A stretch of DNA of 64,000 nt from Psilocybe azurescens (GCA_023853785.1 JAJIRX010000649.1:186001-250000), one strand, 5' to 3'. Numbered from the stretch's first letter, positions 24,415 to 36,313 are shown. A program made the numbers and translations. The notes: generated by a model not told the origin, from the letters alone.

Positions 24415-27369
24415 GCATATACATTTCCATTTGAATACGATAGACACTTATATGTATCTGATATCTGTACTTACTGATATATGTCACCATAGCTGGTCTG
24501 GTACCGCGTAATTTTGTAATTTATAGAGTCCTTCATTTCAATGTGTAGATCTTTTAATAACCCATCACTAAATTCGATGATAACTTGTTTCAACGTGGCT
24601 ATATTTCGGTAGTCCGTTTAAATAAAATTGCATGAATGTGTTTAAAAGATCTGTACATAGACTTATAATTAGATGCACGAGTTCGATTTAGACTTAAGAT
24701 CGTAATTAAGATTCAACGATATTTTCCTTCCGAGAGCCCTCCCGTATATTTTCAGAGCTGTAGACTAGTGAATACTAGAGAACAATAAGTCTGATGTGGC
24801 GGTAGCTAAGGTACACGTGTAAAATGTGAAGAGTGCGCATGTGCGCACGCAATTGAATGTCCGGCTTGCCAATGGCGTTGGGACATCCGTGTCTGTCGAT
24901 GCCCCATTGTTCATAGTTTCCGATTGAAAATGGCTCAGACGTTGGAATTGAATTGTTTAAAACTCCCCCTCTCATCCTTACCACTCTCCACTACAATCCA
25001 TCCGCACTTAGTATAAATTGACGAGTGTTCAGAAAGCCACCTATTCAAAAGCACAGTCCGAGCACCATGATAACGTCGAGGATCCTGTGGTACTCGAACC
25101 AGTCAAAGACTCGGGTGGCAATATAATTACACCTCAAGACGATTTTCTAATGATGCTGAAAGTAATATTTCATGTTGCGAGATACTTTAATCGCTGAACC
25201 ACATCAGAAATTGTATTTGCCGCAAAGACCCGTTACAGAAAGCGTGTACAGCTCTGGGGATCAGTTTCCTAAGATCTGCGACTCTTTACTGCCTCAAAAT
25301 TCTGTTACTCAACCATTGCTATATGATATTATCATTATCAGACTACACCTATCTTTGAAACTCAAGCATTCAAAATCTGGTATCCGGAATTTGATTCCCC
25401 AGTGGATTTTGCTATGTCTAGCTGGAAGGTATCTCCCCAATATGAGTCTGATGCCATGCTTCTGGCTGAGCTTGATGTTTATGAAGAAGATGCGGACGAA
25501 CTTCTGGGTTACTTGAGCAATGAGGGGGAGGAAGTAGAAGAGGATGGAGAGGAAGAGGAAAACATATTAGACAATGCTGACAGTGATTCAGAGTTGCAGT
25601 ATTTCAAACGATGTGTTCACATTGAAGAATCTCAGCGTGCCGAGGCCATTAAATGTCCAGGAGAAACTAAAGCTGAAGCAGCGGTGGTAAGGGACCGGAA
25701 AACTGTCTGCTTGCTCCATGATCGTGGCTTATTTATTACTCAGAAATTTGTCGAGTTCCCGTTGAATAAGGGGGATATTCGAGATGAGACCGTTGATAAG
25801 CACCACCTTTTATTACATCTTCGCTACTTGTCCTAGAGACCTAAGCGTATACTGAGAAGGTTGGATATTCCTGGTACCTTTCTATGAGCTGTATAATTAC
25901 GTCACTTTGCTGAATTAATTAATCCAATTCTCAGTCTCAAATCAAGAAGTCCTACTTTGGTACTCATCGCCTCGGTAAGCAGCACGAAACCGAGGACCTT
26001 AAAATCAGAGATACACGGATATTCAACACGGTCCATGTTTGAGATGTGGTCAGAGGACGAATGAATGAAGCATTTAACCACTTTAGAGGGTGGGCATGTA
26101 TGGTAATCATTGAAAAGGATCAATACTTCATTACCTAATGCTGAGCTCATTTGTACTGACTGGACTCAATTGAACTTGTAGCTATTGGTATGTACTGTGT
26201 AACTCGCGTATTTATGGGAGAAGTCCACGTCTCTCATTGAAGTTACTTTTAATTAAGTCTCATAAATGAGGAGATGCGGTGCGTACAGGTTACAGGGTAG
26301 TAGGGATGAGCTGCTCCAGCTTATTGGATGGCTCTGTTCCGGGTATAAAACGGGGGCCATCCGATATAGCAGCGGCTACGAGGGCGCGAGTGCTAGTGCG
26401 GAGGAGGCGGGTAGAGAGAGAGGGAAGGTGTAGATGCGGGTGGTGAGCACATGCACTACTTTGAGGATTGTAAGTGAGAGAGAAAAAGTGCAGGAAGCGG
26501 GCGGCGGACATGTGAGGTACAATGGAGGAGGAGACGTGCAGCGGAAGTGAAAGTTGGAGTGGAAAACGAGAGGTCCGGCAAGAGGGAAGATGCCGGCGGC
26601 GTGTGCCGTTGTGGCGGAAATCGATGGCTGTGTCTTATGACAGGACAGAGGACAGAGGACAGTGGGCGCTTGTTGTTGCGATGGAAGTCGAAGAAAATGA
26701 GTGCGTTTCTATTGATGAGAAATGAAGTAGGCTGCAAGGAAGGGGTCGGGCGGTGAGCGCAGGCAGGTGTCGGAGGACGCACTGTTTCGTGAGAGAGAGG
26801 GACAGCGGAATACGCCTAGGTAAGAGAATAGCACATCAAGACGGACTCCGTCGCTATGTTCGTAGATGGGTCCGTTTCCGTGGGATAGAAAGGTCGCAAA
26901 AATGAAGCGCACTGGTGAAGCCAGTATTTCCGGGCCCTAAAATTCTCGGCCACCAGTGCGCGAAAATGGGAGGTATGGTAATGATAACGTATGAAACACA
27001 CCCTTGCTATTCCACATTACAACTGCACCCAGAACCTGCTGTTCTCCCGCAAGCCATTCTTTCTTTTCTTTCGAAAAATATCTCGCATATAATTGGCCAC
27101 TACATGGCCTCATAAGAAAGCAGTGGAGAAAGGAGGAGGCGCACACGAGAAAACTCACATCGGATCGGCACCTCAAAATGGTTTGAACCGGCTACAATCT
27201 CTGCCGGACTTGCCAAACTGTGAAGCACGGAGTTTGAATTTTGGTGACTTGACCAGCTGTCGATGTGACGACGGCGGGAGATCAATCGACAGCGAGCTAC
27301 ATCAAGCCTACACCATGCATTTCGAAGTACAGAAAACAATGTCTATGCAAAAGGTAGGGGAGTAGAGCC
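24415..27369. other. Mostly non-coding; one acidic ORF
   Basis: AT-rich sequence downstream of the transporter, then a GC-richer purine-biased patch (26.3-26.8 kb) whose overlapping frames on both strands look like composition artefacts. The stretch 27075-27345 carries words shared with 31680-31890 and 44535-44640 (for example CGGCACCTCAAAATGGTTTG, GCCTACACCATG), so it belongs to a dispersed repeat. The only frame worth naming is 25402-25836. Confidence 0.4.
25402..25836 (+). CDS. Hypothetical acidic protein, uncertain
   Basis: A 144-codon frame beginning MDFAMSSWKVSPQYESDAM and containing a long acidic stretch with many Glu and Asp residues followed by a mixed, partly basic C-terminus. I do not recognise a family. 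The frame could be the remnant of a longer spliced gene or of a transposon accessory protein; nothing beside it helps. Confidence 0.22.
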   Translation: MDFAMSSWKVSPQYESDAMLLAELDVYEEDADELLGYLSNEGEEVEEDGEEEENILDNADSDSELQYFKRCVHIEESQRAEAIKCPGETKAEAAVVRDRKTVCLLHDRGLFITQKFVEFPLNKGDIRDETVDKHHLLLHLRYLS

Positions 27370-27968
27370 AGTTTACTGGCAGGTCGCGGCGGTGGCCGTA
27401 GCAATAGAGGTGGTAAAGGAGGTACCACTGCTGAGTCAAGTGGCCCGTTATCGTCGGTTCAAAGTCCCGTTCAGGATTATTTCGGACAACGGCACCAACT
27501 CACTGATCGAGAGTATTGCTATGAATTGCTTTTCAGCTCTATATTATCCCACTACTCTATACTGATGCCGCATTAATATCCAAGATCGAGCAAGCGGTGC
27601 AATACTATAAGTAAGTAATGAGGTCCGAACTCTCGATGGATACAATGACACTGGTGCTCTGGGGGTGGAGGGGACAGCCGACAGATGCCTTCTACATTCG
27701 ACCGACATGACATTGTTGACTTGCCTGAACGAAATAATTGGGTTGGCAATATCTCTTGTTTCCAGCGCTTACTCCGAAAGTCTATCAGGAACTCCTATCA
27801 CGGGAGGCGTTTTTCTAATTTGTTTGATGTCGAGAAACATACCGCAACATTTATCCTCTGCGATAACCTTCTGTGGTCACCTATAGTCAAAGTAAAATAC
27901 CATGTTACTGTCCTTCCAGAGGCCAATATTGATACGAGATGGCATGTCCCTCTGATATTTGTTACATA
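27370..27968 (+). pseudogene. Decayed 3' fragment of a paralogue of the Gly-rich gene
   Basis: Scattered words match the gene at 18954-20035 in order: a Gly-rich patch (GRGGGRSNRGGKGGTTAES), an N-C-S region, a word like LYTD and EQAVQYYK, then YNDTGALGVEGTAD against YNNTGASQAEGTPD, and LLTCLNEIIGLAISLVS against LLNCLNYTIGAAVPLIS. Frames change repeatedly and stops interrupt, so it is not functional. It is followed tail to tail by the 7-TM pseudogene, and the last part recurs at 45.1 kb. Confidence 0.7.
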
Positions 27969-29690
27969 AACACCTTTATAATGACCCTAGGATACCCATT
28001 ATGCGGGCTCTATTTTAACTTCGCTTCCACGACTCGTGACCGTCGATGGGATTAGTATCGCTGAACCTGAAATCAATTCGAGTATCAGCGTGCGTGGACG
28101 ACTGGATCTGTCCTCGAAACTCCAGTTGCGATAGTTCAGGATGTCGAGGCAGAGTGTCTTTGTCTTTGGATGATGCCAAAGAGACCCGGGCGACCATAAT
28201 TGTTGGAGCCATACCCTGATCAAATTGTAAGGTCAACAGCAGGCTCAAATCTTTGGATACACATACTGCAGTTGGAACCAGTAAACAGGACGAATAACTG
28301 GCTAAGGCAAAGATAGCGCGCGAAGGCCAGCTGTCACCGTCAGGAATGACAGCAGTAATTGCAGCTACCAAAAGCACCGCTGAGTAAACGGCGGCGGACT
28401 GTATGATAATCTCAATGATATGGATAAATCGCTTCTTGGGGTCGCCGATAGTCTGCGAGGATGTATAAATCCTATGAGCAATGAGCACTGTGGTAGACAA
28501 ACTGGTCGCAAACGATGCAAAAAATACGCCTGATTGAATGCCATTAGATACGTTGACTTCGTGTTGACTGGGATTCGAATCGACAATTAAGTAGTAGATT
28601 ATCGATGTCACAACAAGGCCTAGTGGCAGATGACCTTAGTTACGTATGTCTTTTCTTGTGTCACTACTCACCAACTTCCACTGCAAAAGAGATAAAGGCA
28701 AGATAATGATCCGACGTAGGCCCCCATAAATGTGGTAACATCTCCATATCTGCCAAATCATAACGTCAGTATTGCTGGTACGACAGGTTCAGTATTAAAC
28801 TGACGAGAAGACCATCTGCAACAATATACATCGCGAAAGATGTCACATCTCGGGCGATCTGGGTCCATAGTGGCATTTCGAATAATGCGGTATATGCCGT
28901 AGCGCTATTGCTTTCGCTCTGCGGAAGATTGAATAACATACTATACCATTGGATACCAAACTGTATGGCAGCTATAAGGAAAAGCAAGGTGATTGCGCAT
29001 ACTATTACACGCTGCGGGGACTTTCTCGTCACTTTAAGAGGCTGTTATTCTCTGTATCCAACCGTAACTAGAGTAGTGCAGCTTACGACAGACGTACAAG
29101 GTCTCCAGATATACAATGGTGTAGCTTCCTGAATAAATGCAAATCAGGGTGCTGCCTTGTATAAAAATCCACGAACAACTTTGTTACATACCCATGAGAA
29201 ATGTCGAAATGAGCGAGGCATTATTCCAAGAAATCAGCTCAGAGTGCTGAACAGACACAGAAGGAAGGGACATTCCGGATGTCGAGCTTCTATGCTATTA
29301 ACACAGGGAGTATTACGAGGTAGCGCTGTGGGATCAACCGCTGAGGGAAGAAGTGTGTGTTTATGGATACAGCAGCTCCACATAATTGGTCTCATCACAT
29401 CAAGTAATCTATGATCGCTAGAAGCTCTGACATGACATGATTGAGAGCATGAGCGATTGATAGATGAGATACTCATGTCTTTATCTCTCCTGCACTCGAG
29501 TCATGGCATGGCTGTTAGTTGTCCCCAGATTGTAGTTACAGATATCAACGTCTAGCAGCTCATATTCTGTTAATATCATAGTCTTGGTGACTCGGCGCTC
29601 AAGACATTTACACCTTTCTAATTTTATAAATGTAGATGATTGTTGACCAGGCGCCCGATAATTGCACCACCATACATGTAGGAGAATTCC
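27652..29690. repeat. Duplicated block, copy A (partner at 45094-47128)
   Basis: About 2.04 kb that aligns along its full length with 45094-47128 in the same orientation. It spans the end of the Gly-rich gene fragment and the whole minus-strand 7-TM pseudogene, and ends near the words GTTGACCAGGCG and ACATGTAGGAGAA. Beyond 29690 the match is interrupted by about 1.9 kb that includes the Tc1 element and resumes at 31573-31666 against 47142-47235 (shared words GATGATCATCGCA-like and AAGAAGTTCGCCGCATCTGT, with one difference). Confidence 0.85.
28015..29273 (-). pseudogene. Seven-TM basidiomycete membrane protein, copy A (frameshift in exon 4)
   Basis: Five exons can be laid out: 29273-29192, 29155-29094, 29041-28805, 28749-28672 and about 28632-28015. 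The product would have TM helices including CIYSGSYTIVYLETLY, VIVCAITLLFLIAAIQFGI, FAMYIVADGLL, RIIILPL, the conserved WRCYHIYG loop, SAAVYSAVLLVAAIT and IFALASYSSCLLVPTAVC. It ends in a Ser/Asp-rich tail. This plan is typical of a large agaricomycete 7-TM family of unknown function. Compared with copy B, exon 4 lacks one base close to its 3' end (CTTTTGCAGTGG against CTTCTAGCGGTGG), so the last exon is read out of frame and meets TGA at once. The last exon itself is fully open here. Probably non-functional. Confidence 0.65.
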
Positions 29691-29826
29691 TGTAATGAGG
29701 ATTGTTGGACGTGTTTCTCGTACCCGAACCACTTACTCATCAATCACATGACCATCCGACAGTTATCGTCTCGTTTCACATCCATTCCTTCTTTCCTCAG
29801 TCGTTCATCCCAGATGTTCACTGAGG

Positions 29827-31428
29827 TACAGTGGCGATCAAAAGTATCGCACAGCCACCACGCGACTACTTTGCGTCGACCTCCCAAATGTGTTGAGGCT
29901 TTAATCTAGAATCAAATGAATGTTTCGAGTTCGTACATGTGTAGTCTACATGAAATATATTTGTTTCAGAAAAATTAATGACTTCCAGCCTGAATAAATG
30001 CTTTATACTGCAAAAACCCTTGTGCAATACTTTTGCTCATGTGTTTCTGAAACACTTTTACCTATTTATACGAGATCAAGTAAAGCGTTGGCTACAATTT
30101 TTTTGTACTCTGTTCTTACATCGATGGTCTACACATCCCTCACCAAAGTTGCCCGCATCGTTGACTTGAAGAAGCTCAAGTTTGGGAACGATGAGATAGC
30201 CGGCAGAATTGGTATTCATCGTACAACTGTCACCCGTATACTGAAGCGCTTCGAAAAAACAGATGATCCATACTATGTTAATCCAAAGACAGGCCGTCCC
30301 CGTAAATTAGATGTGCGAGATGTCCGTGTTGCTGCCCGTATGCTTGCAAATACCAACGCTGCAAATGCTACTGAGGTCGTAAAGAAGGCCATTACACATG
30401 TGTCTCGCCACACAATTGCAAGGCGATTGAAGGAGTACGGCTTGGTGTGTCGTGTTCGTCGGTCTCGGCCCTACATTTCTCCGGCCAATCGGGAGAAGCG
30501 CCGCCTTTGGGCATTAGCACATTCAAGCTGGACTGTGGAGGACTGGAAGCGGGTCGGATTTTCGGATGAGTCGAAATTCCTTTTATTCAAGTCTAATGGC
30601 CGCCAATATTGTTGGATGCAGCCTGGACAGGCTCTAGATGATCGCTTCGTCAAAAAAACCATTAAACATGGTGCCGGAAACTTGATGGTATGGGGCATGA
30701 TCACCTCAAAGGGCATGGGACGGCTTCATCGGATCAACGGGATTATGTGCGGCACAGACTATGTCCAAATCTTGGATGAACATTTCCTCGGCACCCTAAA
30801 GGACCTAAAACTGCGACGTACTGGAAAAGAAGGCCTTATTTTCCAACAGGATAACGATCCAAAACACCGCTCCAAGGTTGCTGAGGCCTGGTTCCAGCAG
30901 AAAAACGTCAAACGCTTGCCATGGCCACCTTCAAGTCCGGACATGAACATTATAGAGCATGTCTGGGACCAATTAGATGCTCTTGTACGCGCTCGCAACC
31001 CTTTACCGACCAACAAGGAGCAGCTGTGGGAAGCTCTACAGGAAGAGTGGGAGAATTTCCAGCGGAAGGCCCTGGACACTCTTTATGAGAGTATGCCCCG
31101 CCCGTATTGCTCGCGTTAGTGAAGGCTCGAGGTGGATCTACAAAATACTGAAGACCGGTAAGTAATTGCTTGATTCGTTCTTTCAGAAACTGCTTATCAG
31201 TTCTGGCAGGGAGGGGTGATCAAAAGAACTGCACACCACTTTTTTGTTCTGATCTGTACTATATTTGAATGGACATATATTATCTATTCTATGGGGTATT
31301 ACTATGTTCTTGACTTGTCTAGCTACAATTTGAGCCCTTATCTATGGCGATATGATATATTCTACAACCGGGACAGCTACTTTTAGTTGTAACGTAGTGG
31401 CTGTGCAATACTTTTGATCGCCACTGTA
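29827..31428 (+). mobile_element. Complete Tc1-type transposon with TA target duplication
   Basis: The element runs from 29829 to 31426 (1598 bp) and is flanked by TA on both sides. Its ends match inverted over about 34 bp beginning CAGTGGCGATCAAAAGTAT, with two differences. It holds one long transposase frame on the plus strand. Ends, size, TA target and DD34E transposase all agree with Tc1 of the Tc1/mariner (IS630) superfamily. It sits between the end of duplicated block A and its continuation. Confidence 0.93.
30124..31119 (+). CDS. Tc1-type DD34E transposase
   Basis: The frame is open from 29998; the Met at 30124 gives 331 residues, close to the usual Tc1 length, and is preferred because the 42 preceding codons do not resemble the family. 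The protein starts with a paired-like helix-turn-helix region (KFGNDEIAGRIGIHRTTVTR), followed by a basic GRPRK hook and a second HTH (SRHTIARRLKEYGL). The catalytic domain has FSDESKF (first Asp), QQDNDPKHRS (second Asp) and SPDMNIIEHVWD (Glu), with 34 residues between the second Asp and the Glu. It catalyses cut-and-paste transposition at TA. No stop or frameshift is visible, so it may be active or only recently silenced. Confidence 0.93.
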   Translation: MVYTSLTKVARIVDLKKLKFGNDEIAGRIGIHRTTVTRILKRFEKTDDPYYVNPKTGRPRKLDVRDVRVAARMLANTNAANATEVVKKAITHVSRHTIARRLKEYGLVCRVRRSRPYISPANREKRRLWALAHSSWTVEDWKRVGFSDESKFLLFKSNGRQYCWMQPGQALDDRFVKKTIKHGAGNLMVWGMITSKGMGRLHRINGIMCGTDYVQILDEHFLGTLKDLKLRRTGKEGLIFQQDNDPKHRSKVAEAWFQQKNVKRLPWPPSSPDMNIIEHVWDQLDALVRARNPLPTNKEQLWEALQEEWENFQRKALDTLYESMPRPYCSR

Positions 31429-32188
31429 TGTTATATTCCATAGCCTAGTTACTCCGATAGCATACTCATACATTCCTCATATCCTAGTCAAGTCGTATTG
31501 TCTAGGTAATATATCAAGTCGTTCATCCCAGATGTTCACTGGAGTCAAGTCGTATTGTCTAGTGCTTACAAGGATCTCTCACACCGGCGCTCAAGTAGGC
31601 CTCCAGCATCCGATGATCATCGCAGAGAAGTTCGCCGCATCTGTCCAACCCGCACTATCAAAGATAGGTACTTTTGTTAAAGATGAAACTGTTCTCGCAT
31701 ATACTTGGCTACTATGTGGCCTCATAAGAAAGAGTGGCGAGAAGGAGGAGACACACCACGCACCTCACGAACACGACTAAAGGTGGGCAAATAAAGAAAC
31801 TCACGCTGATCGAATCGGCACCTCAAAATGGTTTGAGCCGGCGGCATACCAAACCAAGCCTCGGAGTTTGAATTTAATGACTTGAGCGGTTCCGACATTC
31901 GAGAGTCCGAACTGCCGCTTCGCCGCCCTGGAGGACAAGTCGGATATCAGAAATCCTTCTCACCGCCTCATAATCGGACTCCGCCTCATTCTCCGCCTCA
32001 TACAATTCTGCTCCTTTATGTTACCTAGACCCTATTACATGCTAACTATGTCTGCGATATTTCATAAAAATCTTTAAATTGCATTGCAGCCGTCAAAATC
32101 ATCAAGAGATTGAAATTGCGCAATATTGACACTTTGTGGTCACAAGATCTATTGCAGATGCATAACGAAATTCTGATCCATAGCCTCA
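31429..32188. other. Dispersed-repeat sequence, no gene
   Basis: Contains the continuation of duplicated block A (31573-31666), a second copy of the word TCGTTCATCCCAGATGTTCACT split as TCGTTCATCCCAG and ATGTTCACT that also precedes the Tc1 element at 29803, and words shared with 27.1 kb (GGCACCTCAAAATGGTTTG). No coding sequence supported. Confidence 0.45.
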
Positions 32189-32191
32189 TAT

Positions 32192-32996
32192 CACTGCTGG
32201 CGCCGACCAGTGTAAGTAAAACTTACAGCGAATTAAATACAGAATGTATGTAAGAATTGCTGTAAGTATGACATACAGCACTTCTGTTTGAAAATAATAC
32301 AGATAACAAACAGATATTCTGTTCAGTGGCTGTAAGTTAAACAAACAGTATTTCTGTTTCTAAGCTGTAAGTCAATAATACACCCGAATAAAGAGAATTT
32401 CTATTCTTTGTCTGTTTGTTAAATATACAGAATAGCTATATGTAATTGCTGTATGTAAAACATACAGATATTGTGTATGTAATCGCTGTATGTTATACAA
32501 ACACAAGTTCTGTAAAAAAACTTACAGTCAAAGTACAGAATTTATGTATATAATTGCTGTAAGTAAAACTTACACCAAAATATACAGTATTTGACTTGCT
32601 CAGATATATTTTGGTGTAAGTTTTACATACAGCAATTATATACATAAATTCCATAAGTAAAACAAACAGAAATTCTGTACTTTGACTGTAAGTTTTCTTT
32701 ACAGAACTCGTGTTTGTATAACATACAGCAATTACATACAACAATTACATACAGCTATTCTGTATATTTAACAAACAGACAAAGAATAGAAATTCTCTTT
32801 ATTCAGGTGTATTATTGACTTACAGCTTAGAAACAGAAATACTGTTTGTTTAACTTACAGCCACTGAACAGAATATCTGTTTGTTATCTGTATTATTTTC
32901 AAACAGAAGTGCTATGTCATACTTACAGCAATTCTTACATACATTCTGTATTTAATTCGCTGTAAGTTTTACTTGCACTGGTCGGCGCCAGCAGTG
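32192..32996. mobile_element. Foldback (palindromic) CACTG-ended element, copy 1
   Basis: An 805-bp non-autonomous element whose two arms of about 385 bp are near-perfect inverted copies around a short centre near 32600. Ends are CACTGCTGGCGCCGACCAGT and its inverse, flanked by TAT at 32189-32191 and 32997-32999. CACTG ends with a 3-bp target duplication fit the CACTA/EnSpm group. The arms are packed with the words CTGTAAGT, ACTTACAG, CTGTTTGT and ACAAACAG. The frame seen inside (32493-32744) is a by-product of the arm sequence. A second copy lies at 60580-61396, where an empty site confirms the ends. Confidence 0.9.
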
Positions 32997-32999
32997 TAT

Positions 33000-34388
33000 C
33001 TGCCTCTATGTAAGACCTCCTTGATGCTATCAAAAAAATGAGGGCTCTCACAACATTTTTAAGCTCTTGTGCTTTATTCAGAATTGTGATCACACTTTTT
33101 CCTGCCAAATCACATGTGACAAACCCTGGGTTTTTGAACCTTCTTGTACAAACATCAGTGTGGATTGTATAAAATTTCTCTATGAAATCTGATTAATAAC
33201 TATGTTAAAATACCATGGTAATCATGCAGATTGCTCTCAACCAGGGAGAATCCGTTGATATGCACTGCAGTCCCCTATACTCAGTAAACCCATTTTCCAA
33301 GTTTTCCACACCATTTCGAGGGTTCAAATTGTCTACCAACACCTACTAAAGTCCTCCAGAGTGCAACCGAGGCCCAACCTAAGGTGACCGAAGCCCATAC
33401 GAAGGTAACTGAGGCCCAACCAAACACACCTTTGTCACTGAAAACTTCAAAATGTCTTGGCTAGTCTTTACAGAGCATACCTGTGGTTTCAGATGATTTC
33501 TAATAGGTTTCAATATTTGTTTTAATTCATTTCCTTTTCTCTGCATTACTCTGTACCATTTCCTGCTCCCCCTTTTCTTGTTTAATTCCTTTTCTGCTTT
33601 GATTAAACCCTTTAGAGTCTCAAGTTCTACCTATATAAACTTATATGTAGTCTACTTTGAAGAATAGAACCTCATATCCCTGGTATATCATTGTATGTAT
33701 CTCATTGTCTTGAACTCAGAAACCGCATCCTTGTAACTCATTAGCACCCTCGTACCTCATATTCAGCCTTGAACATCATATATTGTCACTTGGTCTCCCT
33801 ATCAAGCCTTGTATAAGCTAGTACACTTTGACATCCGACTCCTCATCACTGCCTACGCTCCCAAAACCTTGATTCACAACCCTCAGAGCCACTCATTGTG
33901 AAGTACATAGCTTGCCCAACCGCCATTACTTTAATTTGTTTGTGTTTTGTGCACAGCATGCTGCTTCATTGGCATATCACTGTCTCTGAGCGGTGTTAGA
34001 GTTTCTTGTTCTCTTTACTTCATCACATGTCCAGACACATTACCTCCTATTTGGTTTTGTTTCCTTTATACCTACATAAGTTTCACATTCACTTCTTCAT
34101 ACCTCAGTTGTTCACCATCTGGACACTGAGGTATGTTCATTCGTATTCTAGCTCCCTATGTTACATTAGCTTACTTCTTAACCTGTAGCTTATTCTCATT
34201 ATAGGTAACAATACAGTCATTCACCATCTGGACACTGAGCTTATTCTCGTTATAGACTCAAACAAGTGGTCCAAACAGTGTGCCAGAATCTGGTCATGAG
34301 CCGGAGAGGTGGACTTCCCAATTCTGACTTTCTCTGGCCGCCCTGGACATCAAGGCCGGCAGTTCAGATTCTTGATACAGTCAACTTT
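33000..34388. other. Pyrimidine-rich, possible LTR relic
   Basis: No gene. A direct repeat of TTCACCATCTGGACACTGAG occurs at about 34110 and 34219, with CTTATTCTCATTATAG/CTTATTCTCGTTATAG beside it. After the second repeat comes a CAAACA end and the word AGTGGTCCAAACAGTG. This layout, with short internal repeats close to the 3' end, resembles the solo LTR at 61560-61990, so a decayed LTR retrotransposon end is possible. Not proven. Confidence 0.3.
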
Positions 34389-34530
34389 CTCATAATGCAT
34401 AATGTCATAATGCATAAATGTCATACTGCATGGCTTTTTGGCTGACAACACCTTCAAGCGAAGCAGGGAAATGCATCTATATTGCATACTGGATAATGCA
34501 TGGCTCTGACACTGAGATATGCATTATGAG
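34389..34530. repeat. Small inverted-repeat element with CTCATAATGCAT ends
   Basis: CTCATAATGCAT at 34389-34400 is inverted at 34519-34530. The same end word and its inverse occur at 44436-44447 and 44472-44483, with related flanks such as the inverse of TACAGTCAACTTTCTCA. A short MITE family is likely. Confidence 0.5.
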
Positions 34531-35440
34531 ATTGGCTATATATGGGGTTTTGAGATGCATTTTTGCAGCATGGGCACATCGGAATTGAGCCTCAGTGCAT
34601 CAGCAGAGCAGAAAATATTAGAGCAGCACATGTTGAATAAAGTAGAGGATTTTTTGAATAATTTTTATGGCTAAATCTGGGGCATAGATGGCCACAATGC
34701 CCAAATAAAATTGTGATACAGAATCCTATGTATAAAGCCTACAACTTGATCTGTTCCTTGTCATCTAATGCCTCAAACCACCAAAAAAAACTCAAAACCT
34801 TGACCAAAACGCACACCTTATGCTCATACAGAAAGAAGGCTTGTGTAAAGAACACTCCAGCTACAGCCTCCAGGCCAGCAGCAGCAGGTTGGCATGAAAA
34901 TCTGACTCTGGCTGATTGGATCAGTGTTTTCAAGTTTATGAGGAGTCATTAAATGCTAAGCAAACAAATGTAGATAGCTATTTTCGTCGGTCTGATGTTT
35001 AGTTAATATTGTTATCTTATCCATTTTGTTATCACATGTCACACTTTGGCAGAGGTCACCCAATGTCACAGTTATGTGACAGTTCTCGTACATCAGGGAT
35101 TCTGGGGAGATCATATAATGCCTTATAAGGGGCTATAGTTGGTGCGATGTGCTGTCTTTGGTAAAATCTTAGTATAATGTTGCAACACACATTGTACCGT
35201 GGTGATTGAATTGGAAATTGCTGCAATTGTGCAATAATCTGGTACAACATCCTGCAATTTAGACACCATATTATCACATCAAATCTTTATTATAGTATAT
35301 CCTAACCACTTACAAAAGATTATAACGCAGAGTCCTCATTATATCGGTGTTGTAACCACTTATAAGATCAGTCTGCGGCTGGGGTATGCAAAACAATTTT
35401 CTCCTTGACCCTTTTGCTTCAAGTTGACCTGATCATCCCA
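34531..35440. other. Left flank of the MULE; no gene seen
   Basis: Short frames only. Nothing recognised up to the 9-bp target duplication at 35441. Confidence 0.4.
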
Positions 35441-35539
35441 TTTTAATTTCCAAAATATGTTTTCACCCCCAGTAGTCTTTGATTTAACCCTGGTTTGTAA
35501 AGTACTGATCCTCCAGCCCAGAATGTACTGAGTTAACCC

Positions 35540-36200
35540 CCTTTCTGAGCATCTCAAGTACTGATCTAACCTTTTTGCAACTACTGAGTTAACCCTGGTT
35601 TTATAGTACTGAGTTAACCCTGATTCAGTAACTCTTGATTTAACCCCCCTTTTTAAGTACTGATTTAACCTTTTTTAAGTACTGAGTTAACCCTGCTTTT
35701 GAGTTTTCAAAACTACTGATTTAACCCTGCTTTTGACATTTCAAACTACTGATCTAACCCTGCTTTTGACATTTCAAACTACTGATCTAACCCTGCTTTT
35801 GACATTTCAAACTACTGATCTAACCCTGCTTTTGAGTTTTCAAACTACTGATCTAACCCTGCTTTTGAGTTTTCAAACTACTGATCTAACCCTGCTTTTG
35901 ACATTTCAAACTACTGATTTAACCCTGCTTTTGACATTTCAAACTACTGATCTAACCCTGCTTTTGACATTTCAAACTACTGATCTAACCCTGCTTTTGA
36001 CATTTCAAACTACTGATCTAACCCTGCTTTTGACATTTCAAACTACTGATCTAACCCTGCTTTTGACATTTCAAACTACTGATTTAACCCTGCTTTTGAC
36101 ATTTCAAACTACTGATCTAACCCTGCTTTTGAGTTTTCAAACTACTGTTCTAACCCTGCTTTTGACATTTCAAACTACTGGTCTAACCCTGATTTTTCTA
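35540..36200 (+). repeat. Left iteron array of the MULE, 33-bp units
   Basis: After degenerate copies of ACTGAKTTAACCCTG from 35540, about fourteen regular 33-bp units follow to 36200. Each contains ACTGATYTAACCCTGCTTTT and a second part, GACATTTCAAACT or GAGTTTTCAAACT. The core ACTGATTTAACCC is the inverse of the core of the right array. Because 33 is a multiple of three, one frame stays open as an 11-residue repeat, but this is not a gene. A transposase-binding role is inferred. Confidence 0.9.
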
Positions 36201-36313
36201 ATTACCATATATTTAGAATATAGCCATTGATCTCCTTTGATTGATTGTATATAAGAAACATCTTGACTACTTACCACCACCAGGCTCTGCTGATCTGCTC
36301 ATTCTACTTTACT

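Noticed and set aside
26290..26782. Overlapping frames on both strands in a purine-rich patch
   Set aside because: Low-complexity composition keeps frames open; no spliced model or motif.
30471..31079. Minus-strand frames opposite the Tc1 transposase
   Set aside because: Shadows of the transposase gene with no motifs.
32493..32744. Open frame inside foldback copy 1 (and 60941-61135 in copy 2)
   Set aside because: Lies in palindromic arms; the AT-rich repeated words simply lack stops in one frame.
35540..36200. Possible CRISPR array
   Set aside because: Units are contiguous without unique spacers, the genome is eukaryotic, and the array belongs to a transposon end.
35733..36230. Open frame of 165 codons with an 11-residue repeat
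   Set aside because: It is a consequence of the 33-bp iteron period being divisible by three; no other coding signal.
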